Made by a program: the position numbers and the translations under genes. DNA of 64,000 bases, taken from assembly GCF_021730395.1 (NCBI RefSeq), contig NC_069362.1, positions 82,352,001 through 82,416,000 of the forward strand, given 5' to 3'. This DNA comes from Mercenaria mercenaria (lineage: Eukaryota > Mollusca > Bivalvia > Venerida > Veneridae). Every line of letters starts with the position of its first letter. Position 1 is the stretch's first letter. The notes beneath the pieces are model-generated. The model saw only the letters and a list, made by a program, of their open reading frames with translations. It was not told where the DNA came from and did no database searches. Positions 1 to 11,500 of the stretch are shown here, in pieces.

Positions 1-130
1 TGTATCTTTTGAAAGGGGATCATATTTCACTTCATATTTTCATTTTGGACTCGTATAGGATGAAAACAAGGGTTTTTATCAATCTGGTCATATTTTTGTC
101 CCAGGTCCGATACTCGTGCCTGTGGGTACA

Positions 131-250
131 GGTAGAAATAGGCAGTGGCTAGAGAACCGAAACGGTTCCCTAGACAGCGAACTTATTCGTCCGGAACCGG
201 TTCCTTAGCCAAAGTACTGTGCATAGGCTAGGAAACCGGAATTTTATTTC
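131..250 (+). mobile_element. Single arm of a GGCAGTGGCTA-ended TIR element
   Basis: It starts TA then GGCAGTGGCTA, the same 11-base terminus as the complete TIR element at 39355-40255. As there, the end is followed by a small palindrome (GAACCGAAACGGTTC) and by CCTAGAC and ATAGGCTAGGA words in the same order. No matching right arm was seen nearby, although 205-228 pairs imperfectly with 353-376. Probably a solo or decayed arm of a related family. Confidence 0.35.
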
Positions 251-479
251 TATGCATAATGCTGCGCCGGAATTCATTCACTTTGTTTCTTTTGGTAAGT
301 ATTATGCATATTATTATCTTAATTAATTTTACCATTTCTTTGCATCATTTACCTGCGCACGGTACTTTGGCTAGAGAACTAAGTTGTATACAAATGTATA
401 AAGTTTCAAAGCTATAGTAAAGTATTCAAAACAGAACTTTAAATAAAAAGAACAACCAAGAAGTATTGATTTTCTAGGT

Positions 480-905
480 TTCAAAGGCCCTTAATCCTGA
501 CAAAATGCATGAGAGAGTAACGTTTTTTTTTTTTTTATCTATTTCTATTTACTAATCTAATGATAGTAAACAAGTGTACAATGATTCAAAACTATAACTC
601 TTAAGAATTCAAGAAAAGTGAACCTAAATAACACGAAATACAATTTTTCTAACTACATAAAGGGCCATAATGCAGATAAAATGCATATTAGACTTATGGC
701 TCTTGGCCTTCATGATAATAACAAGTGTACAAAGTTTCCTGAAAAAATGCTTATCAGAGTTATGGTTCTTGTCCTACGTAGCCACCTAATTATGGATAGT
801 GAACAAGTGTGCAAAGTTTCAAAGCTATCGTTGTTCTAGTTTTCCTCAAGATTGGGCCAAAATTGTAGCATCAACAATAAAATTATGGATGACAGACGAC
901 AGATG
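480..905 (+). repeat. Decayed body of a B-type repeat
   Basis: Degenerate copies of the unit 'aagggccataa...caaagtttcaaagc' recur here. The same unit fills the B-family elements near 9.0 and 21.2 kb. It ends in a GGATGACAGACGAC-like stretch typical of the 3' side of these elements. No terminal hairpins remain. Confidence 0.4.
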
Positions 906-2423
906 TCAGATTGTAACATATAAACTCAATCTTGAATCTTTGATTCGTGTGAACTTGCAAATCAACATTATATCAACTCACAAATTGGTTTCTAGAATGT
1001 TTATAATGTTTCTTTCTACGAAATAGCCAGTAACCTAGATTTTATGCATAGATAACTCTAGTTTTGCATCTGCCATTGATTCATAAATCCTGGTAATTAT
1101 TGTAAATCAGGTAGAAATCAGATGTGTGTTTATTGAATACAGATGACCACATTTACTGCCACTGTAACGTCATATGTTATCTGTTGACAATGCTAACTTT
1201 CATACTTCATACTTCGTGGGGCGGGGCGCAAGGATACTTCAAAACATTAAGAAAAATAAAATAAAAGAATCTAAGAGTAGTTTTAGGAGCATGGGGGAGG
1301 AGGCGTACCACCCAAACAAAAACCCCTGGTGAACAACTTCACATGCGGAATAATATTTCTAAAGGCTTTCAGGACTCAAAGTCAGATACTTGCCGAGTAA
1401 CGTTCTCGTGTTTCATGATCATACTAGGCCAAATATTTTTGAGATATGTGGGACATAAACTTGAAGTTCCCTTATGTTTAGTAAATTAAGGGCCATATAA
1501 CTCTGGCCTGGTTAACAAAACACCAGGAGCACCAAAGGGGAAACAAAATGACTTCTAAGAGTGATATACGATCACCTGCTTTTGTTTTGTTTTTGTTTTT
1601 TTTACCAAAGATGCTTAAAGGTGGTCAATTATATTTGAGCAACATTTTATGACATTTTTAAGTTTTCATGTATTGTGATAGAGATTTATTTAAGGAACAA
1701 AAAGACCCATTTACACAGCGTTAGATTCCTGTCAGAAATATGTATTTTACTACTTTATTTGAAATTTTGCAATTACCTCCCTTAATATAAAAGTATTTAA
1801 AAAGTGGATTATTCCTTTTGGTTTCAATATAAATTCAAGTTTTGCATTTGCATTTGACATATAATGGGATATTTGAAATACCTGAAGCAAAAGCCAAGTT
1901 TTAAAACAGTGTGTAGCTTAGGAAAAATACCATTTTTCAGTCTATCTTGGTTGCGCAACCGAGATAGGCAAAGGGAGGTAATAATAAAACTATAAACGTG
2001 CTTTTCTAATGAATTTTGGCAAAATACTAGTAGACTGTATATACTAGTCAATGCAAATCTTTTAAATATTTAATACAATAGTGCTCATATTCATATTATT
2101 CCTGAGGCAAAATATGTTTACAAAACAATGTACATGTATTAAATTTATACTTATGCTAAAATAACGCTATCTTGGCAGGAAAATCAAGTTTTAGTAATAC
2201 TTCCAGTGGAAATCTAACACGTATGAAAATCTGTTGGCACAAATAAGTGTAAATGATTAGCTATTCAAGTTTTTAACAAAATCTGATTAACCACCTTTAA
2301 GTTATATGAAGACAAATATTTGGGCCAAGATTCATAAAATGTTGGATGAAAATGTAGCGTCTTGAGTGTTGACATTTATTTTTCTATGACTTGATATAAA
2401 GTGGCCTAGATTTTACCACAGAT

Positions 2424-2452
2424 GCCCCTCCCCCCCCCCCCTCCCCCCACCC
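2424..2452. repeat. C-rich low-complexity tract
   Basis: A run of C broken by a few T and A bases. It could adopt unusual secondary structure and may be unreliable in length. Confidence 0.7.
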
Positions 2453-2561
2453 CTACCCAAACACACACTTTCAAATCTGGTGAAGACTACACAAAGACAA
2501 ACAGTCTGACCATTTTTCCAGTATACTGGGCAAAAATAATATGGTCGTTTTGTTTTTGCTA

Positions 2562-2669
2562 CGATCTGAGCTAGTGGCCTAGTTTTGGCGACCTGAGCTA
2601 GTGGCCTGGCTTTGGCGACCTGAGCCAGTGGCCTAGTTTTGGCGACCTGAGCTAGTGGCCTAGTTTTGG
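2562..2669 (+). repeat. 27-bp tandem repeat, 4 copies
   Basis: Four consecutive copies of a 27-base unit containing CTGAGCTAGTGGCCTAG and differing by only a few bases. The wording 'gtggcctag' resembles the 'gtgacctag' of the A-family body, so this may be a local expansion inside an old A-type repeat. Confidence 0.85.
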
Positions 2670-3744
2670 ACTAGACTAAGGATGACCCAGTTGCTCATTT
2701 GACCTATATGTAAGGTAAACAATTAGAAAAGGTATCTTGTAGAAATGGTAACTGATATAGCCTCTAAAGTGTTAACATTTTTTTCTAAGATTGGATCTTG
2801 TGTGCTTTGACCAAATTTCGAACTTATCGTAGTTCATAAAGACAAACATTGCATTTTCTATGATTTTACCTTGAAGTTTTTACAACAGATGACCAAGTAA
2901 AACCACTGGAACAAACTTGAGAGAGGTCCATGCCAGGGTGCTACAGACCAAGTTTAGAGTAATTTCGACTAGTAGTTTCAGAGAAGATAGTGGTTTGTAA
3001 AACACATATGCCACAACCCTCCCCTCCCCCGCACGATGGCCTATCAGAGGCAAATAAGTATGTGATTTTGTACGATGTAACCTTGACCTTTGACCTAACC
3101 ACCTTTGAAACAACAGGGTCATCTACTGACGGCATGTAACCATCATAATTATGAACATTGACAGTAGAAGTGCGAAAGCAATTTTTTTTTCAGCTTACTG
3201 ACCACAGGCAGTCATGCTATGGAGTTTGACAAGTGTATGCCAAGTTCTTCATTAGTAAATTAGCAAAAACTTTTTTCAGTCTCGAGGTCACTGTTACCTT
3301 GACCAGCTACTGACCACAGACAATTATCTTATGAAACTTGACAAACGTGCGACCAAGCACTCTCTAGTCAGACAGCTTGACCAGCTATGAGCAAAACAAT
3401 ATGACCCCTCTTTTTTCGAATGGAGCATAAAATGTTATAGACAACTGACGCAGAATGATGAACCTGAATCATCCACCTATACAAAAGCCTGATGTAACGG
3501 AAGTTGAATACAAACACTATATAAATACAATCTGGTGTTCCTCAAGTAATCTGACTGAAACTTGCTAGGTGGCATTTCCTTACTGCAGTTAACATTTCTA
3601 CTATATTTTATTTAAAGGCACTAAGCTTTGCTAAAACTGATCTTTCGTTAAAATTGAAGTTTGGTCATATTATGAATAAGTCTGGACTGGAACCACGGAC
3701 CGCTGCGGCAAACGCCACAGAGGAATGCGTTTTAGCTATCGTTA

Positions 3745-4122
3745 AATATAATGGAAGGCGAAAACCTTTGACCATGAGTTGTGACCTTGACCTTTATTGA
3801 ACATGGCTGACTCATTAACTCTGCACACTGTCTTGATGAGGTGATCATTTCATCCAAGTTTCATGAAAATCCTCCAAGGGGTTTAGGAGACACAGAGCGG
3901 ACACAAAAATGGAAGGCTCAAACCTTTGACCTTGAGTTGTGACCTTGACCTTGAGCCGACATGGCTGACTCATGAGTCCTGCACAGTCTTGATGAGGTGA
4001 TCATTCGACCCAGGTCTCATAAAAATTCTTCAAGAGGTTAAAGTTATATGGAGACACAATTGTTACCGACGGATGGACGGACAGAGACCATTCCTATAAC
4101 CCCCACCACATGCGATTAAAAA
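3745..4122 (+). mobile_element. G-family repeat element, 3' part
   Basis: Two body units ('ggaaggctcaaacctttgacc...catggctgactcatg...gatgaggtgatcatt') match the complete G element at 23165-24200. It ends with the typical GGACGGACAGA stretch and CCCCACCACATGCGATTAAAA, a worn form of the G 3' hairpin (CCCTCCGCCACGGCGGGGG). The 5' end is worn away. Confidence 0.6.
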
Positions 4123-4127
4123 TTAGT

Positions 4128-4445
4128 AGCAAGAGGGTCATGATGACCCTGGATCGCTCACCTGAGTAATATGAGCAACATGTTTCAAATGTTAAACTGA
4201 TGCTAAAATATTAAGAAAGTCAGTAGGTCACATTCATGGTCAATGAAAATCAGTTTTACGTTCGGTGTGCAAAACTGTGTATGTAATCAAAATTTCAAGG
4301 CTGTATCTTAAAAAACAAGAAAGTAGGTCAGCAGGTCAAGGTCACAGTCAAGTGACATCATATTACTTGGGGTCATCAGGTAATTATAATTATAGTCTTG
4401 GAAATAGGATCAGATAATTTTTTAGGTATTTTTTCCTAAATAACT
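4128..4445 (+). mobile_element. A-family repeat element, 5' fragment
   Basis: It begins GCAAGAGGGTCATGATGACC, a 5' hairpin with the A-family layout, then GCTCACCTGAG, the A-family subterminal word. It abuts the end of the preceding G fragment. No 3' hairpin is present. Confidence 0.45.
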
Positions 4446-4449
4446 CATA

Positions 4450-5240
4450 TAATAAGTAAGTGACCCCAGGGAGGGGCCTCGTTTAACCCCAGGGACATAA
4501 TTTGAAAAATTTTGGTAGAGGACTACTAGGCCATGCATCATACCAAATATCAAGAGCCTAGGTCTTGTGGTTTCAGACAAGAAGATTTTTTCAGTTTTTT
4601 CCTATATAAATCTATGTAAAACTTGGGACCCCCAGGGTAGGGCCTCTTTTCACCCCAGGGGTACAATTTGAACAATTTTGGTAGAGGACCATAAGACAAT
4701 GCTACAAACCAAATATCAAAGGCCTATGTCTTGTGGTTTCAGATAAGACGATTTTTAAACTTTTTTCCTATATAAGTCTATGTAAAAGTTTGGACCCCCG
4801 GGGCGGGGCCATATTTGATCCTTGGGGCATAATTTGAACAATCTCGGTGGAGGACCACTAGATGATGCTACATACCAAATATCAAAGCCCTAGGCCCTGT
4901 GGTTTTGGACAAGAAAATTTTCAAAGTTTTCCCTATACAAGTCTATATAAACCATGTGGCCCCCGGGGCGGGGCCATATTTGACCCAAGGGGTGCAGTGG
5001 TTCGCGAGAAAAGCGCCTTCATGCAAAAAGTTAACATTGGCCCCTGTGACCTTGACCTTTGACCCCAAAGTCATTAGGGGTCGTGTACTAAATAAGTGCT
5101 ATCAGCACATGAAGTTTGAAGGTCCTAGGTGCAGTGGTTCGTGAGTAAAGTGCCTTCATGCAAAATGTTAATGTTGTGACGAACTAACGAACAGACGGAC
5201 AGTTGAAAACTAATATGCCTCCCTTTGGGGGCATAAAAAA
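4450..5240 (+). mobile_element. C-family element with ~170-bp tandem units
   Basis: Three units of about 170 bases ('...ccccggggcggggccatatttgacc...ggtagaggacca...ccaaatatcaaaggcct...cttgtggtttcaga') run from about 4454 to 4980. A body like that of the C element at 5367 follows. The 3' end is the C-family hairpin GCCTCCCTTTGGGGGCATAA then an A-run. No C-type 5' end is visible. Confidence 0.5.
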
Positions 5241-5366
5241 ATCTATATAAGTCCACACAAACCTCCTTATCAGGTAGAGATAAGTCAAAATACACCTAAA
5301 AATTGGATGTAACATGCATGTTGTACCACAGAAAAATGGTCTCAATTTTCCCCATGGCCAGTAATA

Positions 5367-5626
5367 AACAAGAGCTGTCACTAATAGTGACAAATGCCCC
5401 AGCAGTGCCTTGACCTTTGACCTGGTGACCTTGACCTGGTGACCCCAAAGTCAGTAGGGGTCATGTACTCACTAAGTAGTAAGTACTATCAGCATGTGAA
5501 GTTTGAAGGTCCTGGGTGCAGTGGTTTGCGAGTGAAGTGCCTTCATGCAAGAAGTTAACGTTGTGGCAAACAAACTAACGGACGGACAGTTGAAAACTAA
5601 TATGCCTCCCTTCGGGGGCATAAAAA
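5367..5626 (+). mobile_element. C-family element, complete (Helentron/HINE-like)
   Basis: About 260 bases with both ends. The 5' end is AACAAGAG followed by the hairpin GTCACTAATAGTGAC and the word AATGCCCC. The body holds TGACCTTTGACCT-type motifs. The 3' end is GCCTCCCTTCGGGGGCATAA, a hairpin whose stem repeats the 5' word, followed by an A-run. There is no ORF. The layout (subterminal word matching a 3' hairpin, A/T target, no clear target duplication) resembles non-autonomous Helentrons; the class is an inference. Confidence 0.7.
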
Positions 5627-5689
5627 GTTACAATATAAACTATTTATAGTAACAACAAAGGGAAGTAATTCTAAAAACAAGGTTGCCTC

Positions 5690-6215
5690 ATGGTGTTGAA
5701 CATATATGCCAAGTTACATCAAAATCCCCTTTTGCATGAAGAAATGCTCCAGACAATGTCATTCTTGTATCTGACCTTTGGCCTCTGTGACCTTGACCTT
5801 TGACCTGGATCTTGCGCATGACACTCCATCTCATATAGGTGAACATTCATGCCAAGTTACATCAAAATCCCACCATGCATGAAGAAGAAATGCTCCAGAC
5901 AAGCTTCAATTTGACCTCCAACTGTGACCTTGACCTTTGAGACAGGAACATGGGGTTTGCGCATGACACTACTTCTCATTGAGGTAAACATTCATGCCAA
6001 ATATAAACAAATCTGAACCATGCATGTCAAAGTTACGGTCCGGACAAACTTCAATTTTGACCTTTGACCTCCGTGACCTTGACCTTTGAGATAGGAACAT
6101 GGGGTTTGCGCATGACACTCCGTCTCACTGAGGTTTACATTCATGCCAAATATAAACAAGATTGCTCAATGCATGTCAAAGTTATGGTCCGGACAAACAA
6201 ATCCGGACGCACGCA
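5690..6215 (+). repeat. H-type tandem body, about 3 units
   Basis: Units of roughly 165 bases repeat '...tgaccttgacctttgag...ggtttgcgcatgacactcc...gaggtaaacattcatgccaa...catgcatgtcaaagtta.ggtccggacaaac'. The same body follows the AACAAGAG end at 43729. Neither end is clear here. Confidence 0.5.
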
Positions 6216-7001
6216 CTCACATACACCAACAGCCATTTGGACAACTATGTCTTCGCTTCCGCAAGCGGGCTCAACAAAAATCATTTTTGTTGTTCAGATG
6301 CATGTTATATCTTTGGACTGCATCCTCCTGATAAAACACATTCACATCTGAACTCCAAACAATTATTTTACTGAATGAGAAATCACTATTTGGTAAATAT
6401 ATATCTTCTCAAATACACAATGCTTACTTTCTGTTTTCTGTTTAAGTTCAATCATGCACTTTTGTTTGTGTCACACTCTGTTAGGTACCAAAATAAACCA
6501 AGGCTTTTCTTTTTAAAAGTTTTTATATTTTTTTTACAAATATTCAATGGTATTTAGGACAGATGACAAAACACAAACAATAATAAAGTACCACAAATGT
6601 GTTTTTAGGTGATTAGTTATAAACACAGATACAAATCACAGAAAACAAACTTAATATCACATTTCATACATAATTTACTTTAATACATCATGTCTTCAAT
6701 TAAATCATTGAAAGTAGACTGATTTAAAAATTAATACAACTTATTTATACAAGGCATACAATGTACTGAAGACTTATTCAAGGGATGAAACAGTGCAAGG
6801 AGCAATATAAAATATTATTAATACAGTACATTGTAAGTGAAATATTATTCATCAAAACATTTCCCAGTTAAGTTCCACTCAAACAGGTACCAGGGGGCAC
6901 GAGGGGTGTTGCACATTATATTACATCTCATAAACCGAGTCTGCTATTACATTGCGTTCTATGCTTCCTCATGATCTTTCATCGATTTTATTACTGAAGT
7001 A

Positions 7002-8150
7002 AACAAGAGGACCATGATGGCATTAGATCACTCACCTGAGATGTGGAGCTTAAACAGGCTACAGAGAGTTCAACTTTAAAAGAGGATCATTTTATACTCC
7101 AGGTGTTAAAAATTCTGGAAGTAGTAGAGGTTGATTACATAAATTATGTGACAGTTGAAAAACAGTTCAAACACAATATGCTCCTAAAGTCTTTAAAAAT
7201 TTTGGCTAGAAATGATACAGACCATTTGAGTAGACTGAGAGCAGTTTAGAAAGTATCTTTAAAATGGTTATCTGCATCCATTTGGTCATGAGTGTTTTTG
7301 TTGTGTTGAGCGACCTGTGAAGTTTCCACTTTTTTTCTATTTTATTTCTATTTTTAGCTAAAGTGGTCTCTAAAAGGGGAGTGCCCCCATTTGAAGAAGT
7401 CTGGAAAAGGATCATACAATTATACTACAGACCAAGTTTGGTGAAGATCCATCAAGCCATTCATGAGAAGAAGTTATTTATAGGTATCTCTATTTTTAGC
7501 TCTAGCAGCCCATAACAGGGACCAAGTGCTCCCATTTGAACAAACTTAGGAGCTAACCTCACAATTAAGCTAGATACGAAGATAAATCTAACAGTTCCAG
7601 TGAAGAAGATGTTAAAAGTTATTTCTACTTTTAGCTAAAGTAGCATCTAAAAGGCGCAAAGTGTCCCCATTGTTGCAAAATTAGGAGAGAACCTTATAAT
7701 GATGCTACAAACAAAGTCTGATGAAGATCCATCAAGCAATTCATAAAGTCATTACAATAGACCCAAACGCTTATCTGAAGAGAACCTTAACCATCTGACC
7801 TTGCTTTTGACCAAGTTTGGTGAAAATATTAAAATAGAAGTAATTGAAAGGTTATTTCTATATTTTGCTGTGACGGCCCAAAAATGCATTACCACTTGAA
7901 CAATATTCAAGATAAAAAGTAATCTGTTTTTTTTTCTTCTATTTTTAATTCTGGTGTCCCCTAAAAAAGACTAGGCAGAACCATTTCAACAACTTTGGGA
8001 GAGGACCTCACAATGATGTTACAGATCAACTTTGTTGAAGATCCATCAAGCATTTCATGAGAGGTTTTCCTATTTTTAACTCTAGTGGCCCCTAAAAGGG
8101 CCAAGCATTCTACTTAAACAGAGCCGGGAGAAGACCTTCCATTGATGGTT
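7002..8150 (+). mobile_element. A-type 5' end with a diverged tandem body
   Basis: It starts AACAAGAGGACCATGATGG, then ATCACTCACCTGAG, the A-family entry sequence. The body has about six diverged units of 'tttttagctctagtggcccctaaaaggg...ccaagtttggtgaagatccatcaagc.attcatgagaag'. The same body recurs at 61330-61740. No 3' hairpin is found, so the right limit is approximate. Confidence 0.45.
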
Positions 8151-8451
8151 TATGAGAAGAAACTGAATAATTCAAAAACATGACTGTATTGATAGTGTTA
8201 TATTTCAAAGAATCTGTAAAGGTGGAAAGTGCTCAGGTTTCTATACACTGCTGCTTGATAAGTCTATTCCATCAAAAATGGTAAATGTTTTACCTCACAT
8301 AATGACATGTTTTCTTATGGTAAAAATTTTATCTCATTGAAATATCATCACAAATTTTTATGATAAAAGTTCCTTTCTTCACAATATCTTCACATCTTCG
8401 CTAACATTTTAAATGTTTTATCTCTTCAAAATAGCATCAATGGTAAATGTT

Positions 8452-8518
8452 CTATGTTCCATCCTTCACCAGATCAGCATAACCAAGCTTCTTCCAAGTT
8501 TCACGCTCCATAAGATTC
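8452..8518 (-). CDS. COX19: COX19 coding exon 3 (terminal)
   Basis: The acceptor reads TTTAATTTAG followed by GAATCTTATGG. Its first base completes the Lys codon begun in exon 2. It encodes 21 residues (NLMERETWKKLGY...DGT) and the TAG stop at 8454-8452. Confidence 0.93.
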
Positions 8519-11500
8519 CTAAATTAAATAAATATCATATTAGCTCTTGTAACTTGTTTTCTATTTAAAAAATACATATCAATCATAAGTAAGGTCAAAA
8601 CCACAGTTGTCAGTAAAAACAGCATGTTTGTCCCACTGGGTGTGGGACAGTGAAGTTTTTTGAAATGCAAACATCTAAATATGTATATATGAACAAATGC
8701 TATATTTAAGGCATAAATCAGATGAAACATGGAATAGCTGCTTTTCTATAATGATACTGTGATAGATAGAAACCATGCCAGTTAGTGCCTTGAAAATTGA
8801 AAAAGGTATCAGCTGTAAAGCTGCATCCTTGAACCTTTACTTGTGCATGAATAATCAAGAAGAGGTCCATAAAGCCCTTCATATAAAGCACTTGACCTGT
8901 AACTTTGTTCCTTGCTTCTGTTAATGAGAAAAAGTTGTTTACAGATTTTCCTATATTCGGCTTTGTAGGTCCCTTAAAGGGTTGCCTACAGATGGAAATC
9001 ATGATGATAAGCAAGTGTTCAAAGTTTCAAAGCCACATGTCAAATAGTTTTGACAAAACATGTACTTGTACGAAAACTGAACCAATTTCCAAGTCCAAAA
9101 AGGGCCATAACTCTGCCAAAATAGTTGACAGAGTTATGTACTCTTGCCTACAGATGGAAATCATGATGATAAACAATTGTTCAAACTTTCAAAGCCACAT
9201 GTCAAATAGTTTTGACAAAACATGGACTTGTACAAAAATTGTAGCAATTTCCAAGTCCAAAAAAGGGCCATAATTCAGCCAAATAGTTGAGTTACGTACT
9301 CTTGCCTACAGATAGAGACTATTACAAGCAATAAAAGTTTCAAAGCCTAATGTCGAACACTACACAAAATGTAAACTGGTATGCAAAAAAAACTTAACCA
9401 AGATTAAGTTAAAAGTGGCCATAATCTAGCCAAAATCCTTGATAGAGGTATATACTCTTGACTAAAACTGGATATGGTGATGGTACATAAGTGTTGAAAG
9501 TTTCAATTTTTTTTTTTGTTGGATTTAACGTCGCACCGACACATGATAGGTCATATGGCGACTTTCCAGCTTTAATGGTGGAGGAAGACCCCAGGTGCCC
9601 CTCTGTGCATTATTTCATCACAAGCGGGCACCTGGGTAGAACCACCGACCTTCCGTAAGCCAGCTGGATAGCTTCCTCACATGAAAAATTCAACGCCCCG
9701 AGTGAGGCTTGAACCCACATGGATGAGGGGCAAGTGATTTGAAGTCAGCGACCTTAACCACTCGGCCACTGAGGCCCCTTGAAAGTTTCAAGCTTTATCT
9801 CAAAAGACTTTGCCAAAATGTGGACTAGTATGAAAAACTTAACCATGGAGTGATGCCGACGCTGTGGTGAGTAGGATAGCTCTACTTATTCTTCGGATAG
9901 TTGAGCTAAAAACTGTGTACATTGAAATGGCCTGAGGTCCATATATACACACAATTCATTAAATATCCGCTTTGAATCTATATCAAGCCTAATGCAGCAT
10001 TAATATGGCTATGAATTTCAGTCTTTTCGTCCATTTTACAATGTGACAAGCAAATTGGTCAGTGTATATGACTGCATGTATTTCAATTTGAAATAACCTG
10101 GTCATTTTAAAAGCAATTTGCATGAAATGAACGGATATCATCAGCTATTGGACACACCATTCAAGTGCAACAAAGTATTTTATAAAATACCTGAGATAAA
10201 ACTACCGAAGCCCATTATTGACAGAACTATTTGCAGGACCCTCGTAGATTCCTGATTAATAGATGCCTGACTGTCCACAGATACATGTAGTAATAGCTCA
10301 CCCTGAATTCTGTATCAAGTTACATTTTATCGGAAGGTCTTTTCACCCCAAGACACCTAGAATATTAATTAATTTGTATCATTTATTAAATATATATTGT
10401 TAATGCAGTTAAAATAACCTTTAGAATAGGTTTGTTCAAGGAAATACATCTAAGAACATCAGCTGAAACGAACTTTTTATCAATGTTAAAGGGAGGTAAA
10501 GCCAACATTAATACTATGTAAATTACATATTGAGTTATTTCCCTTGGATATGGTCATTCTGCAAATCCATGACGCCCTTACAGTTAAAAACATTTTTTTT
10601 TGCTTAAATTTACTAACATATGTTACAAACACAGTTACTTCTGAATAGAAGGGAAATAACTGGATCAGCATGTAATATTATATTTAAGCAGCTTAGCTTT
10701 TGGATTGTTCCCCTTGAATTATTATGTTCTACAGTTTCCGTTTCTACGATTAAAAATAAATGAAAATTATCAGAATTTACTTCAAAATGTTATTATTTCG
10801 ATATTTTGATACTAAACAATAGGATAATTATTGTTTTGTAGGCATCTTGAGGTGTCTTTGGGTGCTTTGGTGTGTCTTGGGGTGAAAAGACCCTCCCACA
10901 TTTTATTATTTAAGCAATCAAATTCTTTTTTAGCTTACTTGTCCATTCTACAGGAGAGGTAGTCCTTAGACTGTGAGCGACATTTTGAATTGTCATTGTT
11001 ATTTGCCTGTAAACACTTCATAAAGCTCCTCATAAATACCTTGCATTCCCCTGAAAAGAGATTGTATACAAATAAAATGTGGATACATTTGATTTTTGTT
11101 AAAGGAACTTGCCTCCCCATCATTTTGGCAGAATAAATCTTTGAAGTTTTAAAAGTCACCAGTAAATATTATTTAAGAAGCTAGTATCAAGATACGGTAC
11201 TTAATGAACACTTTTTTTTTTATATTTTACACATTACAAGTTGTTGTTTTTTTTTGACAGAGTATCAAATCTATGCTACTATAATCTTATATAGACTTTC
11301 AAAAATCAAACATTCCTTAATGGCAAATGCCTAGCAAATTAGTACTAACTAGATCTGTGTCATTAGGACACAGATGCCCCACTCCTGTCAATGTGTGCAT
11401 AGTTTTGTCTACGTCAAGGGCCATAACTCTGGTCGGCTGTGTGAAATCCCAATTAAAACACCAGGTGCATACCTTCACAATCATGCTGAATGACAATCCT

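Noticed and set aside
4862-5144. Overlapping short ORFs in GC-rich units
   Set aside because: They fall in the C-family tandem units, which recur without coding conservation.
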